A stretch of 64,000 nucleotides of DNA, from NCBI GenBank assembly GCA_900543035.1, contig UQPV01000006.1:1-64000 (forward strand), read 5' to 3'. The notes under the pieces are model-generated. The model made no database searches. It was given only the letters and a program-made list of their open reading frames with translations, and was not told the DNA's origin. A program made the position numbers and the translations under genes. This stretch comes from an uncultured Solobacterium sp. (GTDB taxonomy: Bacteria; Bacillota_I; Bacilli_A; Erysipelotrichales; Erysipelotrichaceae). Of the stretch, positions 1 to 8,375 are shown one piece after another (the stretch's first letter is position 1; each line of letters starts with the position of its first letter).

Positions 1-142
1 TTTTATCATCTCTCTTATCATACATGATTTAGGTCTGCATGGCATCTTTACTTTGTACTATTTTTATACTACCACTACAAGCTTGTTTTCATTTCGGGAA
101 CCAAGCTTACTTTTTAACAACAGAAAGAAGAATGTGCACCTG

Positions 143-185
143 CCTTTGATCTGAGACATCAGGGAAGACATGTCCCAGATCAAGG
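143..185. terminator. hairpin downstream of the NHEJ ligase gene
   Basis: Positions 143-159 (CCTTTGATCTGAGACAT) are almost perfectly complementary to 170-185, leaving a 10-nt loop and one bulged base. The hairpin lies just beyond the minus-strand ligase stop at 209. No clear T-run follows on either strand, so it may end or stabilise the transcript rather than act as a classical intrinsic terminator. The rest of 1-208 is AT-rich, and I see no gene in it. Confidence 0.4.
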
Positions 186-208
186 CGGGCGGATCGACAT
201 CCTTCCGC

Positions 209-1135
209 TCATTCCCTTTCCTTGACGACGCACTCCTCAGGCCGCTTATCCTCGCGGAACCCCTTGAATACAGGCTGGCGAAGCCCGCCTCCCGTCATGA
301 AGTGCATGAACCGCACCGTACCGACGAGAAAGGGATCGAACCAGAGGGCATGCTCATTTCCGGCAGGCAGAGGATGAAACGGACATCGTCCGCGGGTGCT
401 TGTTTGTCCGCTCAGCATTGCCGAAGACACGCCCAGCGTGACATGTCCCCGATAGATCAGCGCTCCCTGATCATACTGCGCGAGGATCAGGCTGCATGCG
501 CCATTGTCTTTGGGAATCATGCCGGTGATGACAAAATCATCGTCGAGCAGGTTCTTGCACTTGATCCACTCTTTGGTCCGACGCCCCGGATGATACAGGC
601 TCGTCCGCCGTTTGGCGACGATCCCTTCCAGCTTGGTCTCTTCCGTCAGCGAAAACAAAGAGATGCCATATCCCTCTACGAAACGAGAGACATTGATGCG
701 CGTATTCTCCATGATCATCTCGCTCAGGATCTGTTTTCGCTCCATCAATGGCCGCCGCATCAGCTGCTCATCTTCCACGCACAGGATATCAAAGGCGGTA
801 AACACGGCAGGATGCTTTCCGGCAGCCAGCTTGATCCGGAAGGGGTCGCTGAGCATCATGCGTTTCTGGATCTCTGTGAAGTCGGTGACGCCGTCCTTGA
901 ATACATACAGTTCTCCGTCCAGGATGCAGTCCGTTTTGATCTGCGCGCCAGCGTCATCGAGTTCCGGGAACCGCTGCAGCAGGCGCTGTCCGCGTTTGTT
1001 ATACAGCTGCAGCTTTCCATCGCACATGCTGGCGATGCAGCGGATGCCGTCCAGCTTCAGCTCATAGATAAAGTCCGGATCATCGAATGCCGGCTGCTGA
1101 GCGCCGATCAGCATCGGCGCGATCCACCCGGTCAA
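209..1135 (-). CDS. ATP-dependent DNA ligase (NHEJ, LigD ligase-domain type)
   Basis: A 308-aa protein with the order of a bacterial NHEJ ligase. Motif I is ELKLDGIR with adenylated Lys27, motif IV is LEGIVAKR, motif V is EWIKCK, and an OB-fold tail ends in GGLRQPVFKGFR. It would seal double-strand breaks held by Ku, using ATP. There is no polymerase or 3'-phosphoesterase domain, so it equals only the ligase part of LigD. The start is TTG at 1135, sharing the sequence TTGA with the Ku stop codon. This implies translational coupling, and the next in-frame Met would cut into the conserved start of the fold. Function is confident; the start is fairly sure. Confidence 0.9.
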   Translation of the reverse strand: MTGWIAPMLIGAQQPAFDDPDFIYELKLDGIRCIASMCDGKLQLYNKRGQRLLQRFPELDDAGAQIKTDCILDGELYVFKDGVTDFTEIQKRMMLSDPFRIKLAAGKHPAVFTAFDILCVEDEQLMRRPLMERKQILSEMIMENTRINVSRFVEGYGISLFSLTEETKLEGIVAKRRTSLYHPGRRTKEWIKCKNLLDDDFVITGMIPKDNGACSLILAQYDQGALIYRGHVTLGVSSAMLSGQTSTRGRCPFHPLPAGNEHALWFDPFLVGTVRFMHFMTGGGLRQPVFKGFREDKRPEECVVKERE

Positions 1136-1926
1136 TGTCTTACCCTCCGTTTCTTGACGCTGGTTTGCGCGGCAGTGACGGAACGCTGCAGCGCTTCCAT
1201 CAGGTCGAGCGAGGAGGTGTGTGCAGAACTTCGCTTTACCTGTGTGATCTGCTGACCGCGGATCTTCTGCTCGATGGCATCGCGCAGCCGCGCCTGATAT
1301 TCATCATGATATCGTTCCGGCGCAAACGGCTTCGTCATGGAGCGGATCAACTGCTGCGCCATCTCGTTTTCGGCCTTGGAAAGGCGCGGACGGGCGAATG
1401 TCTGAGGCGGCTGTACGAGCTCATCCTGGAAAAACAATGTGCACAGCAGGATATCTTCTTCACGCGGATAAAGCGCCAGCAGCGTCTCTTTGGTGCCCAT
1501 CACGGTCTTGGCGACAGCCGCTGCATTCAGCTTCTGCATGCTCTTCCTGAGCAGCTCATACGCTTTTTCCGTATGCGGCTCAGGCACGCTGTAAAAATAC
1601 TTTTCCGTATAGAGCTCATCGATCTCATCCGGACTGACGAAATGCAGGATATGGATCTGTTGATCGCTGTCGCTTTTGAGCGCTTCCAGCTCATCATCGC
1701 TCAATACGACATATTTGTCCTTTTCCACCTGATATCCTTTGACGATCTCATCCGCTTTCAGTTCCCGGCTGCATCCGGGGCAAAACTTTCGATAGCGGAC
1801 CCGCTGATGGGTCTCTTTGCAGAGCTGATTGAAGGAGATGCTGGTATCCCTCGTCGTGCGGTAAAGCCGTATCGGAATGTGGACCAGACCGAAGGAAATG
1901 GCCTTGCTTTGTGATGACGGCATCAT
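1132..1926 (-). CDS. ku: Ku protein (non-homologous end joining)
   Basis: A 264-aa prokaryotic Ku, a homodimeric ring that binds DNA ends and recruits the ligase encoded directly downstream. The N-terminus (AISFGLVHIPIRLY) and the CPGC element are characteristic of the family, and the tail is basic (KKRRVRH), as in many bacterial Ku proteins. The reading frame stays open upstream to 2130, but GAGAGGTG lies just before the two ATGs at 1926 and 1923. I take 1926; 1923 has the better spacing. Its TGA overlaps the TTG of the ligase gene, so the two form one operon diverging from the gene at 2151. Confidence 0.92.
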   Translation of the reverse strand: MMPSSQSKAISFGLVHIPIRLYRTTRDTSISFNQLCKETHQRVRYRKFCPGCSRELKADEIVKGYQVEKDKYVVLSDDELEALKSDSDQQIHILHFVSPDEIDELYTEKYFYSVPEPHTEKAYELLRKSMQKLNAAAVAKTVMGTKETLLALYPREEDILLCTLFFQDELVQPPQTFARPRLSKAENEMAQQLIRSMTKPFAPERYHDEYQARLRDAIEQKIRGQQITQVKRSSAHTSSLDLMEALQRSVTAAQTSVKKRRVRH

Positions 1927-2108
1927 GATCACCTCTCTGCAGTCAGTATGGCTGATTTCAGACGAGGTTATGAGCCTGCTTTTCTCAGCACGGCTGTCTG
2001 ATCGTCCAGGAACATCTTTTGTCTGGCTGATGAAACTGCGTTTGACTTCATCGTGTCCGCTTTTGTCCCTGCGGCAGGGGATGATCATGCGATGAGCACT
2101 TTGGGATG

Positions 2109-2117
2109 TGATACAAT
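2109..2117 (+). promoter_or_regulatory. extended -10 promoter for the 391-aa gene
   Basis: TGATACAAT matches an extended -10 element (TGnTAnAAT). It sits about 35 nt before the ATG at 2151, with AAAGGAG at a normal distance from that ATG. The -35 region is poor, as is usual for extended -10 promoters. Confidence 0.45.
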
Positions 2118-2150
2118 GAAGAAAAGGCATTGCCGGAAAGGAGAAAGATC

Positions 2151-3326
2151 ATGTCAGCCAATGTCCGCATCACACAGGAGCCCGATCACCGCCGCCGCTT
2201 AGATCTTGCGTTCGTTCACGGTCTTGCCGCTGAAGAGGGGCTGTATTTCGGCATCATGAACGATATCTTCTGTCTGGAGACGTTCGAGGAAGAAGATGTG
2301 CATGACGTGTGGCTGGTGCTGTTCAGCCAGAGGATCTATTGCCGGGGCGTGCAGATGAAGATCGATGCTCAGGACGATCTGGAATTCATCCTCAATCTGC
2401 CATCCGGGCCGACCGACATCGCTTGCTTTTACCGTCTGATTTCCCGCTGCTGTCTGACGCTGGGCGCCGCTTCCTTCGTCCAGGAGGAAGAGGTCTGCGC
2501 GCTTGAAGAGATCGACCGTCTGCGGGAAGAGCTCATCAGATCGAACCGCTCTCTCGTGCATGAGGCGCTAAAGGCGGATCTGTGCGTATTTGGCTGCATC
2601 TATCCGATCACGCTTGATGAGACCTTGTTTTCGCTGATCGAGCAGGCCGGGAAAGATCAGGCGGATCTCGTCTTTGAGCGTTACATGGATCATCTGCAGA
2701 AGAAAGACTGCTATTATGCCCGAGTGCGGGTATACCGCGATGCAGAGGGTGCGTTCCATGCGCGTTATGCGCTGACGGAAGGGGTCCCCACCATCTTTCC
2801 GACAGATCCTTATCTGCCCTTTGGCTATGATCAGGATCTGCAGGAGCGGATCTTGAGCTGGAATGTCTCCATCATCACGAAACAGCAGGAGACTTATCGC
2901 GAACTGGTCTCCATTCCCTTTGATCTCTTTCGCGATATGATGAACCGTGTGAATCGGGAAAAGTTTGACGCGCGTCATGTCATCCTCACGCTGAACGAGG
3001 AGCTCATGTGGTTCATCCGGCCATATGAGATCGAACAGGCGGTGCAGCGGCTGAGCGAGTGGCTGAGCGATCCGCGGGAACTGGGGAAAAAGCCGTACAG
3101 CGTGGAGCATACCCGGGTGTTCGAGCAGGAGGATGGCGTCCGCTGCCATATCTTCCGCTATAAGAAGAGCATGTTTTCCACATGGCTGCTGGGCATCGTC
3201 AGCGATGCCGGCGTCTACAGCGAGATGAAGGAATATCATCGAAAGAGCGAATATGCGGATGCACAGGCACTGCTCGCTTTCTTGCAGGCATGCTGGAAGG
3301 CACGGGCAGAACAGTTGGATGAATGA
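2151..3326 (+). CDS. conserved-looking protein of unknown function (391 aa)
   Basis: I do not recognise this protein. It is a soluble, acidic 391-aa sequence without signal peptide or membrane segments, and it shows no catalytic motif I can name. The first ~115 residues (VRITQEPDHRR to about CCLTLGAASF) look like one domain. A short helical stretch rich in Glu/Arg (about 120-140) and a larger alpha/beta part with many aromatics follow. The start is ATG 2151, preceded by AAAGGAG seven bases upstream; an upstream TTG at 2130 has no such site. It diverges from the Ku-ligase operon and stands alone. Remote similarity to DUF4299-type proteins is possible, but I cannot support it. Confidence 0.75.
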   Translation: MSANVRITQEPDHRRRLDLAFVHGLAAEEGLYFGIMNDIFCLETFEEEDVHDVWLVLFSQRIYCRGVQMKIDAQDDLEFILNLPSGPTDIACFYRLISRCCLTLGAASFVQEEEVCALEEIDRLREELIRSNRSLVHEALKADLCVFGCIYPITLDETLFSLIEQAGKDQADLVFERYMDHLQKKDCYYARVRVYRDAEGAFHARYALTEGVPTIFPTDPYLPFGYDQDLQERILSWNVSIITKQQETYRELVSIPFDLFRDMMNRVNREKFDARHVILTLNEELMWFIRPYEIEQAVQRLSEWLSDPRELGKKPYSVEHTRVFEQEDGVRCHIFRYKKSMFSTWLLGIVSDAGVYSEMKEYHRKSEYADAQALLAFLQACWKARAEQLDE

Positions 3327-3351
3327 GAATACACATCCAGGCTGTTTGGCC

Positions 3352-3380
3352 GATAAAAAAGGAGTGAATGCATCACTCCT
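3352..3380 (-). terminator. terminator of the transporter-TGT fusion gene
   Basis: AGGAGTGA (3360-3367) and TCACTCCT (3373-3380) form a perfect 8-bp stem. On the minus strand it is followed by a run of T (A-run at 3355-3360 on the plus strand). The stem includes the stop codon at 3373-3375. Confidence 0.8.
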
Positions 3381-5220
3381 GGTAACGCTCCGGATAATAA
3401 TTTCGCAGGAACGTCTCTTTGTATTCTGCAAATGTCCCATCCAGGATCGCGGCACGCGCTTCTTCCGTCAGGCGGATGATAAAGCGCAGATTGTGCATGG
3501 ATGCAAGATTGAAGTATTTGCATCGCTCTTCAGGATCCTGTGATTTCAGCAATTCGCGCAGCTGTCCTCTCGTCCAGCCAGCACGGCAGGTCGGGCAGTC
3601 GCAGCCTTCATCGATCGGCATATCGCTGTCGCGGAATTTGGACAGGTTGATGTGACCGTGTTTCGTGTACAGGCGGCCATGTCTGGCTTCGCGGGTCGGC
3701 GCTACGCAGTCAAAGGTATCCGCGCCCATCTCCGCGCCGATCAGGATGTCGTCGGGGCGGGAAAGGCCGAGCAAATGGCGCGGTTTGTCTTCCGGCAGCT
3801 CTTCACAGCACCAGCGCAGGATCTCGCCGAGATTCTCTTTGAGGAAGGCGCCGCCCAGGCCATAGCCGTCAAAGTCCATCTTGGCGAATTTTCTAGCGGT
3901 GGAGCGGCGCAGGTCTTCCCAGCGCCCGCCCTGCAGCACGCCATACAGCGCCTGGTGGTAGCCGAGATCGTCGCAATGACGGCGATGCTCGCGCAGGCTG
4001 CGCTTGGCCCATCGCTCGGTGCGGGCCAGCGCCTCGACGTTGTATTCATAGGAATCGGCCAGCGAGGTCAGCTCATCAAAGGCCATGTGGATGTCTGCGC
4101 CGATCCGGCACTGGATCTGCATCGACTCTTCCGGACCGATGAAGTCCATCTGATCGGTGAACGGGTCACGGAAATGGACGCCGTCTTCAGTGACGCGGGT
4201 CAAGCGCTCTTTCGGATCCGCGTTGGTCACTTCCTGTTCGCGGTCCATACTGACGACCTTGCCGATGCCGGAGCCCAGCGACATGATCTGGAATCCGCCG
4301 GAATCGGTGAGGGTCGGCCCGTTCCATCCGGACCAGCTGGCCAGCCCGCCTTCTTCGGCGATCTCTTCGGAAATGTTGCGCAGGTGATAGCCGTTGCTGA
4401 GCATGGCCTGCGCGTTGATGTCCTTCAGATCTTCCATGGAGACGAAGCGCACCTCGCCCTTTGTGCCCACAGACATGAAGGCCGGGGTCTTGATGTCGCC
4501 ATGCGGCGTATGGATGATGCCGGCGCGTCCCAGCTTGCCCGGGATCCGCTTGACCACCTCAAAGCTGAAGCGGTTGTCGTTTTGATATTCGCACAGCCTG
4601 CCGCTGAGCCGGCGCGCGATCCACACTTCCAGCGGGGAGAGCAAAAGCTCCAGCCCGATGCCCAGCACATACGCGAAGACCGCCTGGCTCAGGAATTCAG
4701 GGAAGGAAAGCACGCCGAGGAACGCGACGGTCTCGAAGATGGCAGAGTCGAGCATATGCGCGAAGGCCGATGAGCCGAGTGCCCGGGCGATGAAGCTTCG
4801 GGAAAAGAAGCCATGGCTGTTTTTCATCCTGGTGAAGATGAAGTTGTTGAACAGGTTGGCACAGACATAACCGGCCAGCGAACCTGCGATGACCCTCGGC
4901 GCAAAGCCCAGCACCATCGTAAATGCGCTCTGCATGCCCCAGCCGCTGTAAGCTGGCAAGGCGATGACGATGGTAAAGACAAGCACGGCGATGATGTTGA
5001 CCAGCAGTCCGGCCAGCACGACATTTTTGGCAATCTTCTTTCCATAGAATTCCACTGTCAGATCCCCTATAATATAGGTAAGTGGAAAAACGATCACACC
5101 CCCGTCCACGGCGATGCCAAAAAGGTTCCATAGCTTTACCGCTGCCAGATTGGAGATCAGCAGCGCGCCTGCGGATATCGCAGTCAGATAGATCAGGAAT
5201 CGGTTTCGAAATTTCAGCAT
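3373..5220 (-). CDS. fused YhhQ-type queuosine-precursor transporter and tRNA-guanine transglycosylase
   Basis: A single uninterrupted 615-aa frame. Residues 1-205 are a hydrophobic VUT/YhhQ (COG1738) transporter with about six membrane segments. Residues 218-615 are a Tgt barrel with TDSGGFQ (Asp306), GVLQGG, FDCVAPTR (Asp504, likely nucleophile) and the zinc ligands C540, C542, C545 and H576. It should import a 7-deazaguanine base or queuine and insert it at G34 of GUN-anticodon tRNAs. The substrate pocket differs from canonical Tgt: GGLAVGE is replaced by GGAFLKE (456-462), and the zinc Cys-to-His gap is 30 rather than about 25. The TGT half would be cytoplasmic and membrane-tethered. The ATG at 5220 has no ribosome binding site. 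Exact substrate is inference. Confidence 0.93.
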   Translation of the reverse strand: MLKFRNRFLIYLTAISAGALLISNLAAVKLWNLFGIAVDGGVIVFPLTYIIGDLTVEFYGKKIAKNVVLAGLLVNIIAVLVFTIVIALPAYSGWGMQSAFTMVLGFAPRVIAGSLAGYVCANLFNNFIFTRMKNSHGFFSRSFIARALGSSAFAHMLDSAIFETVAFLGVLSFPEFLSQAVFAYVLGIGLELLLSPLEVWIARRLSGRLCEYQNDNRFSFEVVKRIPGKLGRAGIIHTPHGDIKTPAFMSVGTKGEVRFVSMEDLKDINAQAMLSNGYHLRNISEEIAEEGGLASWSGWNGPTLTDSGGFQIMSLGSGIGKVVSMDREQEVTNADPKERLTRVTEDGVHFRDPFTDQMDFIGPEESMQIQCRIGADIHMAFDELTSLADSYEYNVEALARTERWAKRSLREHRRHCDDLGYHQALYGVLQGGRWEDLRRSTARKFAKMDFDGYGLGGAFLKENLGEILRWCCEELPEDKPRHLLGLSRPDDILIGAEMGADTFDCVAPTREARHGRLYTKHGHINLSKFRDSDMPIDEGCDCPTCRAGWTRGQLRELLKSQDPEERCKYFNLASMHNLRFIIRLTEEARAAILDGTFAEYKETFLRNYYPERYQE

Positions 5221-5226
5221 GCCGCT

Positions 5227-5235
5227 ATTATAGCA
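5227..5235 (-). promoter_or_regulatory. extended -10 promoter predicting a leaderless mRNA
   Basis: On the minus strand TGCTATAAT ends six bases before the ATG at 5220, with only AGCGGC between. Initiation 6-8 bases after the -10 element would fall at or next to the A of the start codon. No Shine-Dalgarno sequence is present. Confidence 0.6.
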
Positions 5236-5282
5236 TAAACGGCGGGGATGAAGAAGAGGCAGATGAGAAAGGAGCGCACAGG

Positions 5283-5975
5283 ATGAGCAGACAGAGCAGT
5301 CAGGAAAAGATCGCGGCGGTCAAAACGCTGTTTGAAGCGCATCAGGACGCAGAGCAGGCGGCATCCATGTCCCGCTATATGCGGGATCAGTTTCTCTTTT
5401 ACGGCATTCCCGCGCCGCAGCGCAGGAAGCTGTACCGGCCGTTTCTGAAGGAGGAGAAAAAGGGGAAGCAGATCGACTGGATATTTCTGGATCTGTGCAT
5501 GGATGAGACATGCCGGGAGTTTCAGTATCTGGCCTATGATTATCTGCTCGCGCTGAAGGATGAAGTCCGCTTGGAGGATATCCCGCGGATCAGGAAACAA
5601 GCGCTGACGAAGCCGTGGTGGGACACCATCGATTTCTTCGACCAGGTCATCGGCAGCCTCGCCTTGCGCGATGAGCGGGTGAAGGCGGTGATGCGCGAAT
5701 GGGCGTGCGCGGATGACATGTGGCTGCGCCGGATCGCCATCGATCATCAGCTCGGGCACAAAGAGAAGACAGATACCGCCCTGCTGGAGGAGATCATCGT
5801 GCAAAATCTGGGCAGCGATGAATTTTTCATCAACAAGGCCATCGACTGGAGCCTGCGTGATTATTCCAAATACGATCCGGACTGGGTGCGTGCGTTCCTG
5901 GCGCGTCATGGAGAAGCGATGCATGTGCTGAGCATCCGGGAGGCATCCCGGCATCTGAAGGAAAAGCGCCCGTGA
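5283..5975 (+). CDS. AlkD-like DNA alkylation repair protein
   Basis: A 230-aa all-helical HEAT-repeat protein of the AlkD family, which excises bulky or cationic alkylated bases such as 3-methyladenine and 7-methylguanine derivatives. Family landmarks are REFQYLA..YL, the segment TKPWWDTIDFFD, MWLRRIAIDHQL, and the C-terminal FFINKAIDWSLRDYSK. The start ATG 5283 follows GAAAGGAG by eight bases; the frame is open further upstream but lacks a site there. It is read divergently from the transporter-TGT fusion with only about 60 bp between the two start codons. Nothing indicates truncation. Confidence 0.88.
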   Translation: MSRQSSQEKIAAVKTLFEAHQDAEQAASMSRYMRDQFLFYGIPAPQRRKLYRPFLKEEKKGKQIDWIFLDLCMDETCREFQYLAYDYLLALKDEVRLEDIPRIRKQALTKPWWDTIDFFDQVIGSLALRDERVKAVMREWACADDMWLRRIAIDHQLGHKEKTDTALLEEIIVQNLGSDEFFINKAIDWSLRDYSKYDPDWVRAFLARHGEAMHVLSIREASRHLKEKRP

Positions 5976-6012
5976 TCCGGATCTGACAACACTTTTCAAT
6001 CCTGGGGGAACA

Positions 6013-6021
6013 TGTTAAAAT
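6013..6021 (+). promoter_or_regulatory. probable extended -10 promoter of the YgiQ operon
   Basis: TGTTAAAAT (TGnTAAAAT) lies about 30 nt before the ATG at 6052. TTTTCA, 17 bases upstream of TAAAAT, could serve as a weak -35. Confidence 0.4.
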
Positions 6022-6051
6022 CATGACGATGTAAAGAAAGAAGGGGATCGA

Positions 6052-7860
6052 ATGGCTTTTTTACCGACGAGCAGGGAAGAGATGCTTGAACAGGGATTCG
6101 AACAGGTCGATTTTGTCTATGTGCTGGGAGATGCTTATGTGGATCACCCCTCGTTTGGCTGTGCCATCATCACCCGTACGCTGCAGGCGTTCGGCTACAG
6201 CTGCGCCATCCTCGCTCAGCCGGACTGGCACCGGGATGAGGAGTTTCTGCAGTTTGGAGAGCCGCGTTTGGGGTTTTTGGTGTCTGCGGGCAATATCGAC
6301 TCCATGGTCAATCATTATTCAGTCAACAAACGCCGAAGAGACAAGGACGCGTATTCGGATGACGGGGTCATGGGGAAAAGGCCGGACAGGCCGACCATCG
6401 TTTACACGCAGATCCTTAAGCGGCTGTTCCCGCATGTGCCGATCTTGATCGGCGGCATCGAAGCCAGCCTGCGCCGTCTTGCGCATTATGACTACTGGGA
6501 CGATCGTGTCCGCCGTTCGATCCTGATGGATTCTCAGGCCGATCTGCTGATGTTCGGCATGGGGGAAAACACCATCATCGAAGTGGCCGACGCCCTCAAC
6601 AGCGGCATGAACATCGCGGATATCTGTTACATCCGCGGCACGGTGTGGAAGACCAAGCGCATCGACTGGATCGTCGACGACTACATCGTGCTGCCTTCCT
6701 ATGAACAGGTCAAGAGCGATAAGCGCGCCTATGCGAAAAGCTTCATGATCCAGTATGAAAACCAGGATGCCATCAATTCCCGCATCCTGATCGAACCATA
6801 TGACGGCTGGTATGTCGTGTGCAATCAGCCGCCGCTGCCGCTGACGCAGGAACAGATGGACTTTACTTACTCGCTGCCTTATGAGCGGACGTATCATCCG
6901 AAATATCATTATGTGCCAGCCATCGAAGAGGTGCAGTTCTCGATCACGAGCAACCGCGGCTGCTTCGGCGCCTGTGCCTTTTGCGCCATCACTTCGCATC
7001 AGGGGCGCGTGATCTCTTCCCGCAGCGTGGACAGCGTGGTGGAAGAGGCGAAGAAGATCACCGCGATGCCCGCGTTCAAGGGGTATATCCATGATGTCGG
7101 CGGACCGAGCGCGAATTTCTCCCGCCCGGCCTGTGACAAACAGGCGGAACACGGCGCCTGTGCGAAACGGCAGTGCCTATGGCCCAAGCCTTGCACGAAT
7201 CTGAAGGTCGATCATTCGCATTATGTGGAGATGCTCGACGCCGTGCGGGCCTTGCCTGGGGTAAAGAAAGTGTTCATCCGCTCCGGCATCCGTTATGATT
7301 ATCTGATGTATGATCAGGATGAGACATTCTTTGACCGTCTGGTGCAATATCACATCAGCGGACAGCTGAAGGTGGCGCCGGAGCACATCAGCGCCGCCGT
7401 ATTGGATAAGATGGGCAAACCGCGCAAGGAGCTGTATCTGAAGTTCGTGGAGAAGTATCATGAGAAAAACCGGGAATTCGGGAAGAAGCAGTACCTGGTC
7501 CCCTATTTGATGAGCTCACATCCGGGCTGTACGCTCAATGACGCGATCGAGCTGGCCTGTTATCTGAAGAAGATCCGCCATACGCCTCAGCAGGTGCAGG
7601 ATTTCTATCCGACACCGGGCACGTTAGCCACCTGTATGTATTATACGGGGCTGGATCCGCGCACGATGAAGCCGGTATACGTCGCCAAGACGTATGAAGA
7701 GAAGCTGGAACAGCGCGCGCTGATGCAGTACAGCTATCCGAAGAACCATGATATCGTGCTGCGCGCACTGCGCAAGGCGCATCGGGAGGATCTGATCGGC
7801 AATGGGCCGAAATGTCTGATTCCCTGGAAAAAGCCGCATGATGTGAAGCGGCGGCGATGA
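6052..7860 (+). CDS. YgiQ family radical SAM protein
   Basis: A 602-aa protein of the YgiQ/UPF0313 radical SAM family. The N-terminal part (about 1-290) is the family-specific domain, with DPSF/GVAI-like motifs and the conserved VLGDAYVDHPSFG start. The [4Fe-4S] cluster motif CFGACAFC follows (CxxxCxxC) at about residues 304-311, and the barrel and YgiQ C-terminal domain complete it. The reaction of this family is not established. The start ATG 6052 has GAAGGGG upstream. Its stop overlaps the next gene's start in ATGA at 7857-7860, so the small membrane protein downstream is co-translated. Confidence 0.9.
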   Translation: MAFLPTSREEMLEQGFEQVDFVYVLGDAYVDHPSFGCAIITRTLQAFGYSCAILAQPDWHRDEEFLQFGEPRLGFLVSAGNIDSMVNHYSVNKRRRDKDAYSDDGVMGKRPDRPTIVYTQILKRLFPHVPILIGGIEASLRRLAHYDYWDDRVRRSILMDSQADLLMFGMGENTIIEVADALNSGMNIADICYIRGTVWKTKRIDWIVDDYIVLPSYEQVKSDKRAYAKSFMIQYENQDAINSRILIEPYDGWYVVCNQPPLPLTQEQMDFTYSLPYERTYHPKYHYVPAIEEVQFSITSNRGCFGACAFCAITSHQGRVISSRSVDSVVEEAKKITAMPAFKGYIHDVGGPSANFSRPACDKQAEHGACAKRQCLWPKPCTNLKVDHSHYVEMLDAVRALPGVKKVFIRSGIRYDYLMYDQDETFFDRLVQYHISGQLKVAPEHISAAVLDKMGKPRKELYLKFVEKYHEKNREFGKKQYLVPYLMSSHPGCTLNDAIELACYLKKIRHTPQQVQDFYPTPGTLATCMYYTGLDPRTMKPVYVAKTYEEKLEQRALMQYSYPKNHDIVLRALRKAHREDLIGNGPKCLIPWKKPHDVKRRR

Positions 7861-8357
7861 AGACGAGAGAGCTTACGCGCATCGCGCTGATGGGCACCAT
7901 CCTCTATGTGGTGTTCCAGGCATTCTCGGACATCCTCTATCTGGAGATGATCACGTTTACGATCCTGGCATTCTCGCAGGTGTTCACACGGCGGGAGACG
8001 GTGCTTTCCTGTCTGTTGTTTGCGGCCGTTCACCTGCTTCTGCATGGGATCATGTTCTGGAATATCGCCTACCTGATCATATTTCCGGCTTACGGACTGC
8101 TGTTTTCGTCCTGCCGCGGCTTCCTCAGCCGCCATCCGGGCTGCATTCCGTTTTACGGCGCCTTCTTTTCGTTTCTTACCGGCCAGCTGGTGGATCTGCC
8201 CTTTTTGCTGCTGAGCGACACGGTGACGGTGCTGTATATGATCATGGGACTCAAGACATCGCTGATCCAGGGCTGCCTGACCTTTTTGACGCTGCTGTTT
8301 TTGTTTGAGCCGATCGAGAAGGTGCTGCTTCAGATCGAAAGACGGATGATGAGATGA
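7857..8357 (+). CDS. ECF-type transporter substrate-binding (S) component
   Basis: A 166-aa very hydrophobic protein with about five or six membrane spans, starting KTRELTRIALMGTILYVVFQ. That opening matches the usual N-terminus of energy-coupling-factor S components, which bind a vitamin or metal-chelate substrate and use a shared ATPase/T module. No A or T component is encoded nearby, so it would use a shared one elsewhere. It overlaps ygiQ by the ATGA at 7857-7860 and is followed after 18 bp by a DUF4430 protein. That pairing suggests a corrinoid or other vitamin-like substrate; this is inference from family context only. Confidence 0.7.
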   Translation: MKTRELTRIALMGTILYVVFQAFSDILYLEMITFTILAFSQVFTRRETVLSCLLFAAVHLLLHGIMFWNIAYLIIFPAYGLLFSSCRGFLSRHPGCIPFYGAFFSFLTGQLVDLPFLLLSDTVTVLYMIMGLKTSLIQGCLTFLTLLFLFEPIEKVLLQIERRMMR

Positions 8358-8375
8358 CAAGAAAGGAAAATGATG

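Noticed and set aside
4550..4610. Possibility that the transporter-TGT fusion is a sequencing frameshift artefact
   Set aside because: Both domains are complete and in one frame, the linker is a plausible short polar stretch, and no start codon with a ribosome binding site precedes the TGT part.
3652..4773. A 373-codon plus-strand frame within the transporter-TGT fusion
   Set aside because: Antisense to a well-supported TGT domain; no motif or ribosome binding site.
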